A stretch of DNA of 64,000 bases from Alopecurus myosuroides. Its lineage: Eukaryota; Streptophyta; Magnoliopsida; Poales; Poaceae. Below, piece after piece: positions 1 to 11,700 of this stretch. How positions within the stretch are numbered: position 1 is the stretch's first letter; the number at the start of each line of letters is the position of its first letter. The notes beneath the pieces are model-generated. The model was given only the letters and a program-made list of their open reading frames with translations. It was not told where the DNA came from and made no database searches. The stretch spans positions 51,461,827 through 51,525,826 of the forward strand of contig CM054063.1 in NCBI GenBank assembly GCA_028641055.1, read 5' to 3'. The position numbers and the translations under genes are program-made.

Positions 1-1954
1 CACCCAAGTACACCTTCATATCCTTTTGTCTGACCAATATTCTGCCTTGTTCATATATTGTATGAATCCCTCTTCTTGGAGTGTCTTGATAAAGATGTTG
101 TTGAGCCCATCTACGACATTCTTGTTTTCTCCAAGTTGCGAGAGGCTCATGTTGAACACTTGGCACTAATGTTGGAAACTTTTGCGAACCACCTTTGTGT
201 CATCACGAAGTTGTGTTCTAGAGGTTCGAAGTGGCTTACTCCAGTCCATGTGCTTATGGTGAAAGTTGTCGCCGTGGATTCGAGTAAAGTTTTCTTGTTC
301 CTTTGGGAATAATCTCCAGTCGGTCATGCATGTGTGGACTACTCTTAAGATGGTAGGTTGTTACCTCCATTCATATGAGGAAGTTTGCATCCACACCAAG
401 CCACTGACTGATTGTTCGTGAAAGAGAAGAAGTCTAAGAACTTCATTATCTCGGTAATCATCTTTTCCCACAGGGACTCCGATGTGTTCTGTCGCAAGTA
501 ATTCAGGTAGGTGCAACCGTCTTTCGCAAGTTGCTAACACATGAGTTTTGCAATCTCGCTCATCTTCTCGAGCTTGACATCGTAGTCCATACCTTGAGAA
601 TCCCGTAAATATATCTCGTTGGTAACCGGTGCAATCTCTTTGGTCAAACATGTGGAGTCTGAGTTATCAATTCACTAACCAGAGTTGAATCTCAAGCAAC
701 AACGATGGTTGGTGTTTCCTCAAGAGTATTGAATCAGGTCTTTCCAAAATCCGGCATGGTTGATGTTGTGGTTGACACAATTAGCCGTAAGACCTAATGT
801 CATATCTCTTTGAATCCGTAAGAACAACCACTCTCCGTGAGAATTCTTGTCTGGCTTATTCTAACAAGTTTCCTCCCCGTTCTTCCAAACCGGAGTTTTA
901 CTTTCACTTGATGACCTCTAGAAGGCTTGCGATGAGCCTGCTGCAAGTATCTCGAACATCAAGGATAACCTGGAAGTTGATTCTTCCAATGTCTCTTTGA
1001 TGATCCTCAAAACCTTTGTTTCAGTGGAAACAAGTTCATCATGAGACCATCTCGTGGTATTTTGTAACCGCCCTTGACCAGTTCCCTTTTTCAAGTGGTT
1101 TATACCTGAAGTTCTGTTCATCTCACACATTGTGTGAATTTGTCAGTCACTTCAGCCATGGGATCTTAACCATGTGGTAAACGTATTGCTACGTCAAATC
1201 CACCATAGGAAAGAGATTCCCTATTCCTTCTGGTGTTTCAATCCTCGTTGGTTAACCAGCCTTATGGTGTGACCAAGGATTCTTTCTTTGTTACGGTGAT
1301 CCAACTTCTTTTGGTTACTCATCCTCTGTTGTGAAGTAACATCATGACCTTTGACAAAGATCTCGACAAACTTTGACGGAATGGTTGAAAGTTCCGTTAT
1401 CTTCCGTGTCCACTCCGAAGAGTGAACATGATCCTGTATCAAAATCCTCTCGGACACACGAATTACAGTGTTTTCTCGTGTTTCCCTCGTCTACGGATAT
1501 TACTTTGCGATATCCAAGACAATCCTTCCCATCTTGGTATTCTATTTCGAAGAAATATCGATGTTATAAGTTGTCCAACCTTTCTTCTCCAAAAGGATTT
1601 AAAGTCTTGTGCAAAGCTCATATTCTAAATACTTTCAAGAACCATCGTCCATAAACTTGAAACCTTCTCATATTCCCTCCGTTACCTTGATGTATTTCAT
1701 GCACGATAACTCAAAAGTTCTTTATGAACATTCATGTCCTGAGTTAACCATGAGATACTCGATCTTCGTGAAGATCAATTCCTTAGAGTTTTCCCTCTCA
1801 CCTAAGGTGTATCCGTTCAATACTTCAAGATGCTAAGGATCAACCTCTTCGAGAAAAGAACCGTAAGGTTCAAGAAGATCGTTCAAAACCGGTGTTCCTT
1901 CTTTCTTTCTCCTTCAGGAATCTCGGGACGAGATTCTTGTAAGGGGGGTAGATT
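1..1954 (+). pseudogene. Eroded Ty3/gypsy pol (RT to integrase end)
   Basis: This is the 3' part of a retrotransposon polyprotein. At 58-312 a reading frame keeps the pattern of the RT palm: the stretch YDILVFSK (about 112-135) followed by REAHVEHL matches the conserved FxDDILVFS...EEHxxHL block of gypsy RTs. The first catalytic aspartate of the usual DD pair is replaced by Tyr. Around 350-420 a weak RNase H-like stretch follows. The rest is too frameshifted to read as one protein, and integrase is inferred only from position. The region is shorter than the roughly 2.4 kb expected from RT to the pol end, so deletions are likely. It runs directly into a polypurine tract and LTR, which fixes strand and identity. 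The element starts left of the window. It is not functional. Confidence 0.7.
1941..1954 (+). promoter_or_regulatory. Polypurine tract of gypsy element
   Basis: The purine-rich stretch AAGGGGGGTAGATT lies immediately before the TG of the LTR at 1955. This is where plus-strand DNA synthesis primes in LTR retrotransposons. It marks the LTR downstream as a 3' LTR. Confidence 0.75.
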
Positions 1955-4900
1955 TGTAACATCCCAATTTTGCTAAACTAGGGTGTGTGGTGTGTGTTCA
2001 TCCCATACATGCATGAAACAACAATTTAAGCCATGTTTGAGCCAATTTAAAACTTGAATTTAAATGGTTTGAGAAAAATCCCGCAAATAGTACTTAAAAG
2101 GGGTTCCAAAATTTTGTACTGAAAAGTATTTCAATTTCACCAAAGAAATACATGGTGAGGTTGGAAATTTTATAAGCTTTCCAAAAAGTATTTTTGCAAA
2201 TTTTTCTGTTTGCAAAAAGGCCCTCAAAATCTGGTTTTCTGTTCTGTTTTGAAATAGAAAAGGACCTAAATGAAATTCCATTGTTTCCCAGGGGTTATTG
2301 TAATTTGTTTTTTTGGCTTTCTTCAACCTTCAGACAGAAGGATGCACCTGCGTGTCCTCCTCCCCGACGTCGGTTGCCACCTCCTCAGCTCATGTGGAGA
2401 AGATTTTGGAGAAGGTCGGGATCCCCTCTCTCTCCCATACCCCTTTCCCTCACTCCCGTGCCCTGTGCCTCATCCCCCCACAGCAAACCCTAGCTCCGCT
2501 CCGGCCGCCGCCTCGCGCCGCCGACTCCGGCCCTCCCCCGTCGATTCGAGGCCACCACGAGCTCTCCCATGATCTACTCTACCTCCTGCTCGAGTCTCAG
2601 TTGCCGAGATGGACTCCACCGCCTGAATCGGGCCGCCGTTCCCGTCGACGGCCGCCGGCCGCGATGGATGGTTCCGGACGATTCCGGCCACCTCTGATGT
2701 CTCCTGTCGCACCATCCGCTTCACAACGTCATGGTGAGCATGCCCATGCACCTCCCTTGCTCCCTAACCCTCTGCTGCTCCCTCTCGCCGTCGACCGTGG
2801 ATCGCCGCCGCGCCCGCGCTTGCCGGCGAGCGTTCCGGCGACCATTCGGTCCGCCGAGGCCCTCTCTAGAATCCCCTTGATCTCCTCTCCGTGATGGTAT
2901 AGTTTGTTTCCTGGATTTTGCGCTTATTTCTTCGAATTTGAATCCATCCGTGAAGAACAGAGAACGGTGATGTCACGCTGACATCAAAATGATGTCATAA
3001 TCCTCTGTTTAATAATTCCAGAAAAATGCATAATTTTGTTTATTTAATAACTTTTGTTTTATTAATCAGAAAAATAAAATGAAAGTATGGATATGATCCT
3101 AAAAATATTCTCTACCTAAAAATGTCATTTCCACACATGTTTGAGAAAGTCCAAAAATAATCATTATTTAATGTTGTTTAATCATTTAAAATAGAAAAAT
3201 AAGTTTTTATTCAATAAAATTAGAAAATTAAAAGTTATATATCAAATTGCTCAAAATGACAAATGCAACCTAGTTATGATGTTTTTAAACCCAATTGAGC
3301 ACTTTAACTTGCACTCACTTCCATAATCACCCGAATTGTCCCTCCGGGGTCTGTTTCGGGCTAATTTCAGTAAAACTTCATATTTGACATACGAACCCTA
3401 GCAACCCTATCCACATGTTTAGGGCTTTATTTAAGTGCATTAACTTGCTCATGCATACATATTGCGCATTGCATCGATGCCATGTGTTGATTGTTATTTC
3501 TCTTTCGGTGTTGTTTCCCCCTCGGTAGAACGTGACTCCGAAGAGAAGGCCAGAAATCCAATGGTGAATACTTGATCTTAACCGACAAGTCAAGCACTTA
3601 TTCCAGAAGATCTTTATCTGGTTTTCTTATAACCAAGGCAAGCATAACCTCTTATCTGCTCATATATGGTTTTCAAAGTGTTTCGAATCTCGTACTTTGC
3701 ATTCGGTTCCAAACTATTTGGTGTCAGTAGATAGAGTTCTCCTATATAATGCATAACCTAGATATCCTGATCCACTGCTCCTAGCAGCTATAGGTTTTTT
3801 TGTGCGCGCTCCGCTAAACCCTGTGAGTCTTGCTTAGTCATGCCTAGTTGTGATCTGATCCATCCGGTTGATGAATCTGGTCAATACGTGAATCATTTAT
3901 GCCAGGTTGTTGTGTTTTGTATTATCTTTGATAACTTGACTAAATAACGGCATGGATGTGAGGCCACAATGGGTTGTGGCGTTTTGTCCTGTTCATGCCC
4001 CTAGGAGCGAGTTCTCGCCTTCGAAGCCAAGACTGAGCGTGCAACCACACGCGGGGACTAACAGACCGCGCTCGACCAACTAACTTGTTTGGCCACGTCC
4101 ATGAGTCACGTAGTTTGATCTTTTCATCTGCGTGTGAGTCAGAAAACGATTTGGAGAAAACTTAGGGCGTGACCGGGACAAGTGATGGACGTACTCGGAT
4201 CTTGATCCCGACTCACAGAACAGGTGCTGTCACGAGGTGGCCAACTCCCTGTTGACGGGGTGGCCCTGTTTGGGTTGACTCATGGATAAGGTCGAGCAAG
4301 GTAAAGGTCGCGGCCAGCCACCCTCTGCCGCGCTCCATGGACGAGCGTACATGTGGCGTTAAGAGTCGGATGGTACGTGTGGGTAAAGTGTACCCCCTGC
4401 AGGGATAAATCTCCTCGAGAAGCCATGTCCACGGTTACAGACGACTTGGCAACGGATTCTGTGATCATAGATAACTTCAACGGAATGACTAAAACTTGTT
4501 AACCATGATTGAAGGGTGCCTCCTCGGAGATGCCGAGAGGGGTGATCCTTGTAGGATGAGATAGTGTGAGAATGAGAAGGACTTGGTGGAATACAAGAAG
4601 ATGGTGATTACAGTAGTTGACTAGTTTCCTCATCTGTTTTAAAACATTCTATGAGACGTGCTATTCCTCCTCGATTTGGAAAACAAAGATTGCTTTACGC
4701 AAATCAGCCTTCATAAAACCCTTCCTGAAGTTAGCAGATATATAATAGGTTAATTAAGTCTTGTTGAGTACCTCCCGTACTCAGGTTTGCTTAATTTGGT
4801 TCAGGTGAAGATCTCACTTCAGTGGTGGTTCAACGTGGACATCGACGAGTAGTTTGGGGTTCCCATGTAGCAGCCTGGAATCTATGGGCTGGGACGCCGC

Positions 4901-5485
4901 CTTATGTTGCGGCCTCTTAGGCCTTTTTGGTTCTTGTTGATTAGCAACATAATTTTCCTTCCGTTGTCTGATGTAATGTTGGGTCGTGTGACCTCTGTTT
5001 GTGAGCTATACTCTAGTAACACATGTTTAATACAAGTTTCATGTTTAGAGTACTGCTTTGATCGGTTGTTGGTTTAGAGCTCATTGTTATACAGTTTTGG
5101 CTATGCCTTCATAGTTGTCGCAGTCAAGGGGTTGAGGAGCCGATGATCCATGTCCGAGCCCGCCTGTCGATGTGATCGGCCTGGGGCGAGGTAACCCCAG
5201 TAACCCTCGATTGTTGTTGCACTTTCTGGACACATAGCATCTCTGTATAGCTTTGGTCCCGTTTCCTTCAGTTTCATTCGATTCGTGGACGCTTTGATAT
5301 GCATAGTTGGTTATGACTAGCATGGATACAAGGAGTAGTAGACTGGGGATCCGGACTACGTGCCGATGAATCCAGTCTGCCTGCCGTTGTTTGTTGCGGA
5401 CGGGGCTGGTAACCCTGAAGCCCTTGTGAGTCCATGGCTAGGAGCACATAACAGTATGTATATCTCTGGGTCCGGGGTTGTGACA
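1955..5485 (+). repeat. Gypsy 3' LTR, 3.5 kb
   Basis: It begins TGTAACATCCC right after the polypurine tract and ends GGGTTGTGACA, giving the TG...CA form of an LTR. The layout is typical of long grass gypsy LTRs: an AT-rich start, a GC-rich island at about 2340-2890 with many proline/arginine-type pseudo-ORFs, AT-rich sequence at 2900-3300, then mixed sequence. The same order, in reverse orientation and with recognisable short matches (for example the bases around 3236-3270 against 19310-19345), occurs in the solo LTR at 17091-23075, so the two are related families. No protein is supported within it. Confidence 0.75.
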
Positions 5486-6464
5486 CATCGGGAGGATAAA
5501 GTGCACTGTGACGTCATAGCGCATATCATCAAGCCCGGAATTCCTTCGGATAAAGGTCCTAAACACGAAAATACTTCGTATGGGCAAATCAAGACGAGAA
5601 AACTCATTCGCATAAAGCTCCAAACACGAAATAACTTCGTATGGAAAAAACTGTGACGCGAAGATTCTCTCGCATAAAGCTCCAAACACGAAATAACTTT
5701 GTATGGACAAAACTGTGACGCGAAGATTTTCTCGCATAAAGGTCCCGGATATGAAATTTCTTTTCGAATGGGCATGATAAAATTTCCAAACACGAAAACT
5801 CTTTCATATGGAAGAAAGATTACAAAGCATAAAGCACTTTGTGTGCAAAATCAAGGGAGAAGATTCACTCGAAATATCTCCAGAAAAAAACTGCTAGTAT
5901 GTAGCTCCTACCACTCGATCATACGATGTACACACATCAATCTCCCGGGTCGTTCGGCCGACTAGGCACATCCGGATGCCGTATTTCTTTCGAATACGAA
6001 GGTAAGACCCCAAAGATCTCTCTTGAGGGCCTGGAATCGCACTCAAGTTGCGTCCTCCGGTAAATTCTGTGTCAACAACACGAAGAAAAATCCTAGCGGA
6101 CGCACCGGGTACCCTTTTAGGTTAAGTTCGACTCGGTAAGACAATAACGGCCCAGTCGCAACGATCACCTCGCCGGATTTGAGTCGGAGGTCTCGAATTA
6201 GTGTAGGCCAGAACTGTTTTTTTGCCCTATATGCAATTAATTGGCCCTGACCTTTCGGGAGAGCTAAGCAACTGAGCCGCATCCTTCTGCGAAAACAGCC
6301 AACAAGGCACATTTACCACTCGATGCTCGAGTATAGAGGCGTATCGCGCACAGGGTATACACCCTCAAAAACCCGGCGATTGAATAACCAATCAAAGAAA
6401 TGAAAGAACGAACTCTGAGTGCTCACCCGACTGATTCTCAATCAACTAAGCACTCGGGGGCTAC
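5486..6464 (+). mobile_element. 3' internal fragment of Tat-type gypsy element
   Basis: This non-coding stretch contains an array of 62-bp repeats (5547 onward). It ends with a G-rich tract (CACTCGGGGGCTAC, 6451-6464) that looks like the polypurine tract of the LTR starting at 6465. The Tat element to the right is cut off at about 16745 before reaching such a region. I infer that this piece is the 3' internal end of the same family, joined to a shared LTR. No reading frame here is supported. Confidence 0.5.
5547..5800 (+). repeat. 62-bp tandem repeat, about four copies
   Basis: Units start at 5547, 5609, 5671 and 5734, each beginning CG(C/G)ATAAAG(C/G)TCC and containing AACACGAAATAACTTCGTATGG. 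Units 2 and 3 are nearly identical; units 1 and 4 are diverged. Similar pieces trail on to about 5830. The array lies in the 3' non-coding region of a gypsy element. There are no spacers of unique sequence, so it is not a CRISPR-like array. Confidence 0.8.
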
Positions 6465-6956
6465 TGACGAAGGGATGGATCCTAGGACTGCCGGGTATGC
6501 CTACCCGGTCTCAGGCCCACGACCCAAGCTCTAAAGGAGGCATCGCGTACAGTTCTTGAAGTCCCAATTGAAGCCCACCCGCAATGACTTGCGGATTAAG
6601 ATAGGAAACTAGTAACCGACATAGGGTTAGAGTTCGAGTCCTACCCGGGTATGGTTTGAGACCTGGCCACCTATATATGGCCAGGAGAACCACCGGGAGA
6701 GAACCAAGCAATAACGCACCATCAAGCCTTGAGCTCGAGATCGTCCTCTCGACTTGAGCGATCCCCCATTATAACCGATCTATTCATGAATACAGATCGA
6801 CAGACGCAGGAGTAAGGGTTTTACCTCTACGAGGGCCCCGAACCTGGGTAAATCGTGTCTCCTGTCTAGCCGACGATTGTCACCAGCGCCTACACGTTCT
6901 CCTAATCGAAACCCTATGGGTTCACCCGAGGGACTTGTTGAGATGCAGATTCGACA
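6465..6956 (+). repeat. LTR of Tat-lineage gypsy element, 492 bp
   Basis: It starts TGACGAAGGG after a G-rich tract and ends GATTCGACA. A TATA-like motif (CTATATATGG, about 6671) sits in the middle, as expected for the LTR promoter. It is followed by a leader and the gag region of the element on the right, and preceded by what looks like the 3' end of the same family. It therefore serves both as a 3' end for the left fragment and a 5' end for the right one. The exact right edge is tentative because no clear primer-binding site can be read after it. Confidence 0.6.
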
Positions 6957-8811
6957 CTGGAAGCCATAAGACAAGCAATAATGCGGCAACAACAACATTT
7001 TTTCTGGACTCGGGAAAACCTCCTCAAAACCTAGGTTGTCTTCAAAGTGCAGCAGGAAGAAATCGAGGAATATGAGCGTCGGAACTGATCTAGAATTAAA
7101 CCCACGAGGTTACCCGGAATTGCAAACCCGGAAGAACTTCCAGCCAAAAGGAGGTTTGAAAACCCATCTTGGCAGAGGCATTTTAACAACACAAATGCTA
7201 AGGGTGAACGCATCTACAAGATTGCCACTGATAATACTGAAGCCGTGTTTTCCATCCTCAATGACGACCTCTACTCCAATGACGAAAAGCTTTAGAGAAC
7301 ATATGCTTTCTTGGGAAAAGCATTACAACAACAGTAGCGAGGCCAAGCGCATTCCGGCAAGTTGCGTGATGATTCTGCCTTGTGCAAAACCGCCACATGC
7401 GCCGCTGCAACACCCGACCCAAGCGAACCTGGAGATTCAGGAAGTTTAAAGAGAAAGAATGAAGATCCTAGGAAGGACAAGAAAATCCCAGACAATAGGG
7501 ATGCAACATCCAGGACAGACTCTCATCCGCCAAAAGGCGAAAATAAGACGAAACCCCGTATTGACAAAGATCGGGAAGACAAAATCTGGAAGGACGACAA
7601 TAATGCTCACCACCAATCTCGTGCAGAGAAAGACGGAAAATCAATGCCACCTCCAAGGTACCCGGGCGCTAAAGCTGGAAGATATGAACACCCTCACAAG
7701 CGTGAGAGATCCCGAACCCCACCAACAAACAAGGACCAAGTCAGAAGTAGGAATCCTCCCCATTCCAAAGGAAGGGATGCCGGAAGACATAGGGATGAAC
7801 CAAGACGAGCGTATTCACGCAACAATGGGCCAGAGAGGAGTAGACCCCCCTCAATCCATTCAGTCGGAAGTTATTCCACACATGCTGATAAGGAGGAAAG
7901 AGATGATTTGTATTTCAGACCAAAGTGTTTCACTAAGAGGATCCGAAACATCAATCTACATGATGGATTTGCCAAAGTCAGGCCAACTTATCAAAAATAT
8001 ACCGGAAGTACAAACTCGGACCCATGGCTCTAAGATCACTATACTGCCGTCCAGATCAACAAAGGGACAGATTTAGAAGCTGTAAAGTTTTACCTCTGAT
8101 GTTACTGGATGGAGTGCGCGACTGGATTAATGGACTACTGTCAAGAACAATGGATAGCTGGGAGGATATGGCTCGAGTTTTTGCTCAGCATTTTTTAGGC
8201 ACATACAAGCGACCCAAAAGCATTAAGAGCATCTCTAGCAGACTCCCCATCCCGCGCGACCCTTAAAAATAACCGCTTTTTTGAGGTTTCACGCAGAAAA
8301 ACTGGGCATAGCAGACATACCAAATCCCCCTGGCCCATAAACTTTTTTAAAGGGCTCCACAAATCGGCCTCTCCGACCGCCAAAGAAGAGGATTTTCCCT
8401 CCGGCCCGACGGTGCCCCACATTCATTGAAAACCGGCGGCGGGAGGGATATTTTAGCATGGCTGCCCTCCCACTCCCGTCCCGTTCCCCTTTTGCTTCTA
8501 GCCGCCAATATCGCCACCTGCGCCGCCGCCAGCGATTCCGCCCAGATATGTCTGCGCCTAGTTTCCCCGCTGTTCCGGAGGACCCGCCGCCGCTTTTCGA
8601 GGTCCCGACGTCGGCGCAGGGCCTTCTCATCGCCCCGTTGAGCCGGAGTTCGCCGCGGATCTAGCACGCCGTAGCCGGAGAAGAAGCAGCAACTGCACGC
8701 CCTCGCCGCGCACGACTATGCCGGTGAGTGCTTTTCTATGCCCTCGGATTCACAGATTTTTGGTACGAATCCCCTCACACCCGCCGCTTTTACTGCTTTT
8801 CCGACTCGAAG

Positions 8812-10112
8812 ATGGATTTGACACCATGCGAGGAATTTCTGCTCGAGGATTCCTCGTCGGACAACGACTCGGACATTGAGAACTTGCTCGCGAACCACCG
8901 CCAGCAGATGATACTCGTCGTCCTCGCTGTGAAGGATTTCGAAGACAAGTGTAGAAGGGCGTTCCTCCGAGGATCGAAGGTCGGGCGGCTTTGCATCCCG
9001 TGCAACCGGCAACTCGGACACGAGATGCTGATGCAAGATTACTTTGCCGACAATCCCACCTATCCTTCTCATCTCTTCCGACGAAGGTACCGAATGCGCC
9101 GCTCTCTGTTCGTTAAAATTGTTGAAGCGTGTGAGACGAACTGCCGTTTCTTTACTCGTTGGAGGAACGCTGCGAGATTGATTCGATTTAGCGCGTACAA
9201 AAAGATCTCCACCACAATGAGAGTGATTGCGTACGGTATTCGGACGGACTATACCGATGAGTGCCTCCGCATTGGAGAAGATACATCAATCGAGTCTGTG
9301 TGTAGGTTTGCCAAAGTCATAATTCATGTCTTTGGTCTGACATATCTTCGATCACCGACCGAAGAAGACCCGGTGAAGTTGATGTCGGAAAATGCTGAAA
9401 GAGGATGGCCGGGATGCCTATGTAGTATAGACTATATGCACTGGACTTGGAAGAATTGTCCGAAGACATGGCATGGCCAATATTGTGGCAAAAACCGTGA
9501 TGCAACCATTGTTTTAGAGGCGGTTGCATCACAAGACTTGTGGATATGTCATTCGTTCTTTGGTTTGTCAGGAACCCTCAACGACATCAATTTCTTGCAC
9601 CGTTCCCATCTTTTCCGTAGACTTGCAAATGGAGATGCCCCTGCTTGCAACTATACTGCCAATGGCCATGAGTACATAAATGGCTACTACCTTGCGGATG
9701 GTATTTACACTCCATGGTGTACCTTCGTGAAGACTATTTCAAAACCCACTACTAGGAAAGAATCTGAATTTTCAAAGCAACAAGAGGCATGCCTAAAGGA
9801 TATTGAAAGAGCCTTCGGCGTTTTTCAAGCAAGATTTGCCATGCTCTGAGGGCCTGCTCGGTTCTGGGACAAGAAAATACTGAAAAACATAATGACATGT
9901 TGTGTGATTCTTCACAACATGGTCATTGAGGATGAGAGAGGCCTGGGCTTGGAGTTCTTCTATGACAATGTGGGTAGTCGTGTCAAGCCAGCAAGAAATC
10001 AGACAAGGTACAAGCATTTATTGTGACCTACCAGCAAATTGAGAATCATGACACTCACACACAGCTGCAACTTGATCTAATTGAGCATGTGTGGCAGAGG
10101 CATGGGGAGTAA
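8812..10112 (+). pseudogene. PIF/Harbinger DDE transposase, one stop and one frameshift
   Basis: The protein would cut and join transposon ends. The catalytic triad is readable: D in CSIDYMHWTWKNCP (about 9426), D in YLADGIYTPW (about 9690), and E in LKDIERAFGVFQARF (about 9800). The ATG at 8812 (MDLTPCEEFLLED) is preferred over 8728 because transposases of this family start with a similar acidic segment. A TGA at 9847-9849 interrupts the conserved ARF..RGPARFWD block where Arg (CGA) is expected, consistent with a C-to-T change. Near 10006 a one-base loss shifts the frame. The C-terminus (...DLIEHVWQRHGE) then reads to a stop at 10110. Otherwise it is well kept, suggesting a recent arrival. 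Confidence 0.92.
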
Positions 10113-10359
10113 AAACATTCTTTCATTTGAGAATATTAGTTGTACTATTTGATCCATTTTTTGAGCTTGAGACAATTCTTGTATTGGATTATTTTTTAAT
10201 TGCTAGATTTTTCATGTGTTGTAGTAATGGATTATTCCTGTACTGTACAATGTATAATTTATTTATATTTTAGTTGACAAGGTTTGATATTAATTTGTGT
10301 ATACATATGTGGTGAGATATATGTGCTAAAATGGTGACATAGTTTGCTTGAGGGCTCAA

Positions 10360-10432
10360 ATTCCGCCGCGGCGGAACAGACTCCCCAAATCAGAAATCCC
10401 CACCGATTTGGGGTGTCTGTTCCGCCCCGGTA
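10360..10432. repeat. Subterminal hairpin in Harbinger element
   Basis: Two arms, CGGAACAGACTCCCCAAATC and its near complement GATTTGGGGTGTCTGTTCCG, face each other across a short loop about 90 bp inside the right end of the transposon. Such subterminal repeats are often transposase contact sites in this superfamily; that role is inferred here. Confidence 0.75.
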
Positions 10433-11329
10433 ATTTTCGGCCCATAAAGCCACATTTTTTGCGCCCCTTATCCGCGTTTAAGGGGCCGCGGGATAAGGGG
10501 TCTGCTAGAGATGCTCTAAGCAGTTGAACTGTTGCGTCCAATATGAAGATGAGTCGTATGCCGACTTTATTTCAAGATGGACAACAATGAATAATAGTTG
10601 TTCTGGAGTAAGTGACGTTCAAGCCATGCATGCTTTTGTCAATGGTCTAAAACCCAGCCTCGTATCGTTCATGGTTGGATAAAAAACGCATAAGGACCTA
10701 GGTTCCATACTAACGACAACCAAGAAGCACGCAGGGGCCGAAGATGATATCAGAGCAAGAGGCAGCAATATAGATGCACATGTGCAAGCTAAAAAGACGG
10801 CTTGCTCTGAAAAGAAAACCACTACAGAGGCGCAACAAAAGCCCAAAGAAGTAAACACCATCTTTGGAGAAGATAGCTCCAACAGATGGAAGGGGAAAGG
10901 CGCAGAAGGCAGGAAACCTATCTCCTACTCTAAAGAAGAGTCGGAAAAAATTAAAAGGGAATCTTGTGTTCATCACGCACAGTTTGGAAAGTCAAACCAT
11001 ACAAACCAGCAATGTCGGCTTAATAAGCACATGAAAAGCAGCGCTGGAACTGGGAGCAAAGGGAAGAATTCCAAGAGAAATTTCAACAAGCAAAAGCCGG
11101 AAGCTAAAAAAGACGAAAGTGAGTCTAACACTGACGACAAGATCCAGGAACAACAACGGAAGGGCGAACCCAAGTTCCCAAGGGTCGAAGGAGAATATAA
11201 TCTAACTTTTCTAGCGACGCCATCAGCCAAAAAGGTGAAACAATCATGGTGAGAAATTAATGTCGTTGTTCCACCTACCCCAAAGTATCTCAAGTATGCA
11301 AAAACTCCAATTACCTGGGATCAGTCAGA

Positions 11330-11700
11330 TCATCCCGGGAATATCCCAGAACCTGACACACACGCGCTGATAGTAAGCCCTATTGTGCAAAACACTAGGC
11401 TCGGAAGAGTACTGATGGAAGAAGGATCGAGTATCAACATTATGTACTTGAGAACTTTGGAGAAACTGCACCTATCGCAAATCCAGCTCAAGCATAAGAA
11501 TTACGTTTTCACGACCTTGTCTGTGGCAGACAAGCAACTTCCATAGGAGAAATTTCCGTAGAAGTAACTTTCGGAACGTCGGATCACTTCCAGCAGGAGA
11601 CGATATCATTTGAGGTAGTACCGTTCGAAAGTGTATACCATGCAATACTCGGACGACCGACTTTCGCCAAATTTATGGCTAGGTCATTCTACATCTACAA
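11330..11700 (+). pseudogene. Tat-type aspartic protease
   Basis: The stretch VLMEEGSSINIMYLRTLEKL (near 11410-11465) matches the gypsy protease active site, normally DGGSS(I/L)N. The catalytic Asp is replaced by Glu. Downstream, HAILGRPTFAKFMA (about 11639-11680) matches the ILGRP motif that closes the protease fold. A frameshift near 11545 breaks the reading between them. The enzyme would cleave Gag-Pol; with the active-site change and the frameshift it cannot be functional. Confidence 0.8.

Larger units (their letters stand above)
8227..10516 (+). mobile_element. PIF/Harbinger DNA transposon, 2,290 bp
   Basis: Terminal inverted repeats begin GAGCATCTCTAGCAGAC at 8227 and end with the exact complement at 10516; similarity continues imperfectly for about 30 bp (...TCCCGCG). 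The flanking target duplication is TAA (8224-8226 and 10517-10519), the 3-bp size typical of PIF/Harbinger. It carries a DDE transposase and interrupts gag of the Tat element. Restoring one TAA copy leaves gag in frame, which confirms the boundaries. The second protein usual in this superfamily (a Myb/SANT-like factor) is not visible, so the element would depend on another copy for it. Confidence 0.95.
7036..11252 (+). pseudogene. Tat-type gag, split by a transposon
   Basis: Gag would form the particle and bind RNA. The basic, hydrophilic N-terminal half reads at 7362-8033. The capsid-like core continues in another frame at 8024-8226 (DGVRDWINGLL...MARVFAQHFLGTYKRPK), matching the retrotransposon gag domain pattern of W...F...F. 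After the Harbinger insertion the same domain resumes at 10520 (YADFISRWT) with no frame change if one TAA copy is kept. The C-terminal part at 10782-11252 is Lys/Glu-rich and holds a shortened zinc-finger-like motif, CVHH...QQC, as in Tat gags. There is a frameshift near 8030 and a stop near 10680. The start is uncertain. Confidence 0.75.

Noticed and set aside
2313..2894. 193-codon plus-strand frame rich in Pro, Arg and Ser
   Set aside because: It lies wholly within the GC-rich island of an LTR, and several frames on both strands are open there. There is no domain, and the equivalent island in the other LTR does not keep the frame.
5547..5830. Possible CRISPR-like array
   Set aside because: Repeats are contiguous with no unique spacers, in plant retrotransposon DNA.
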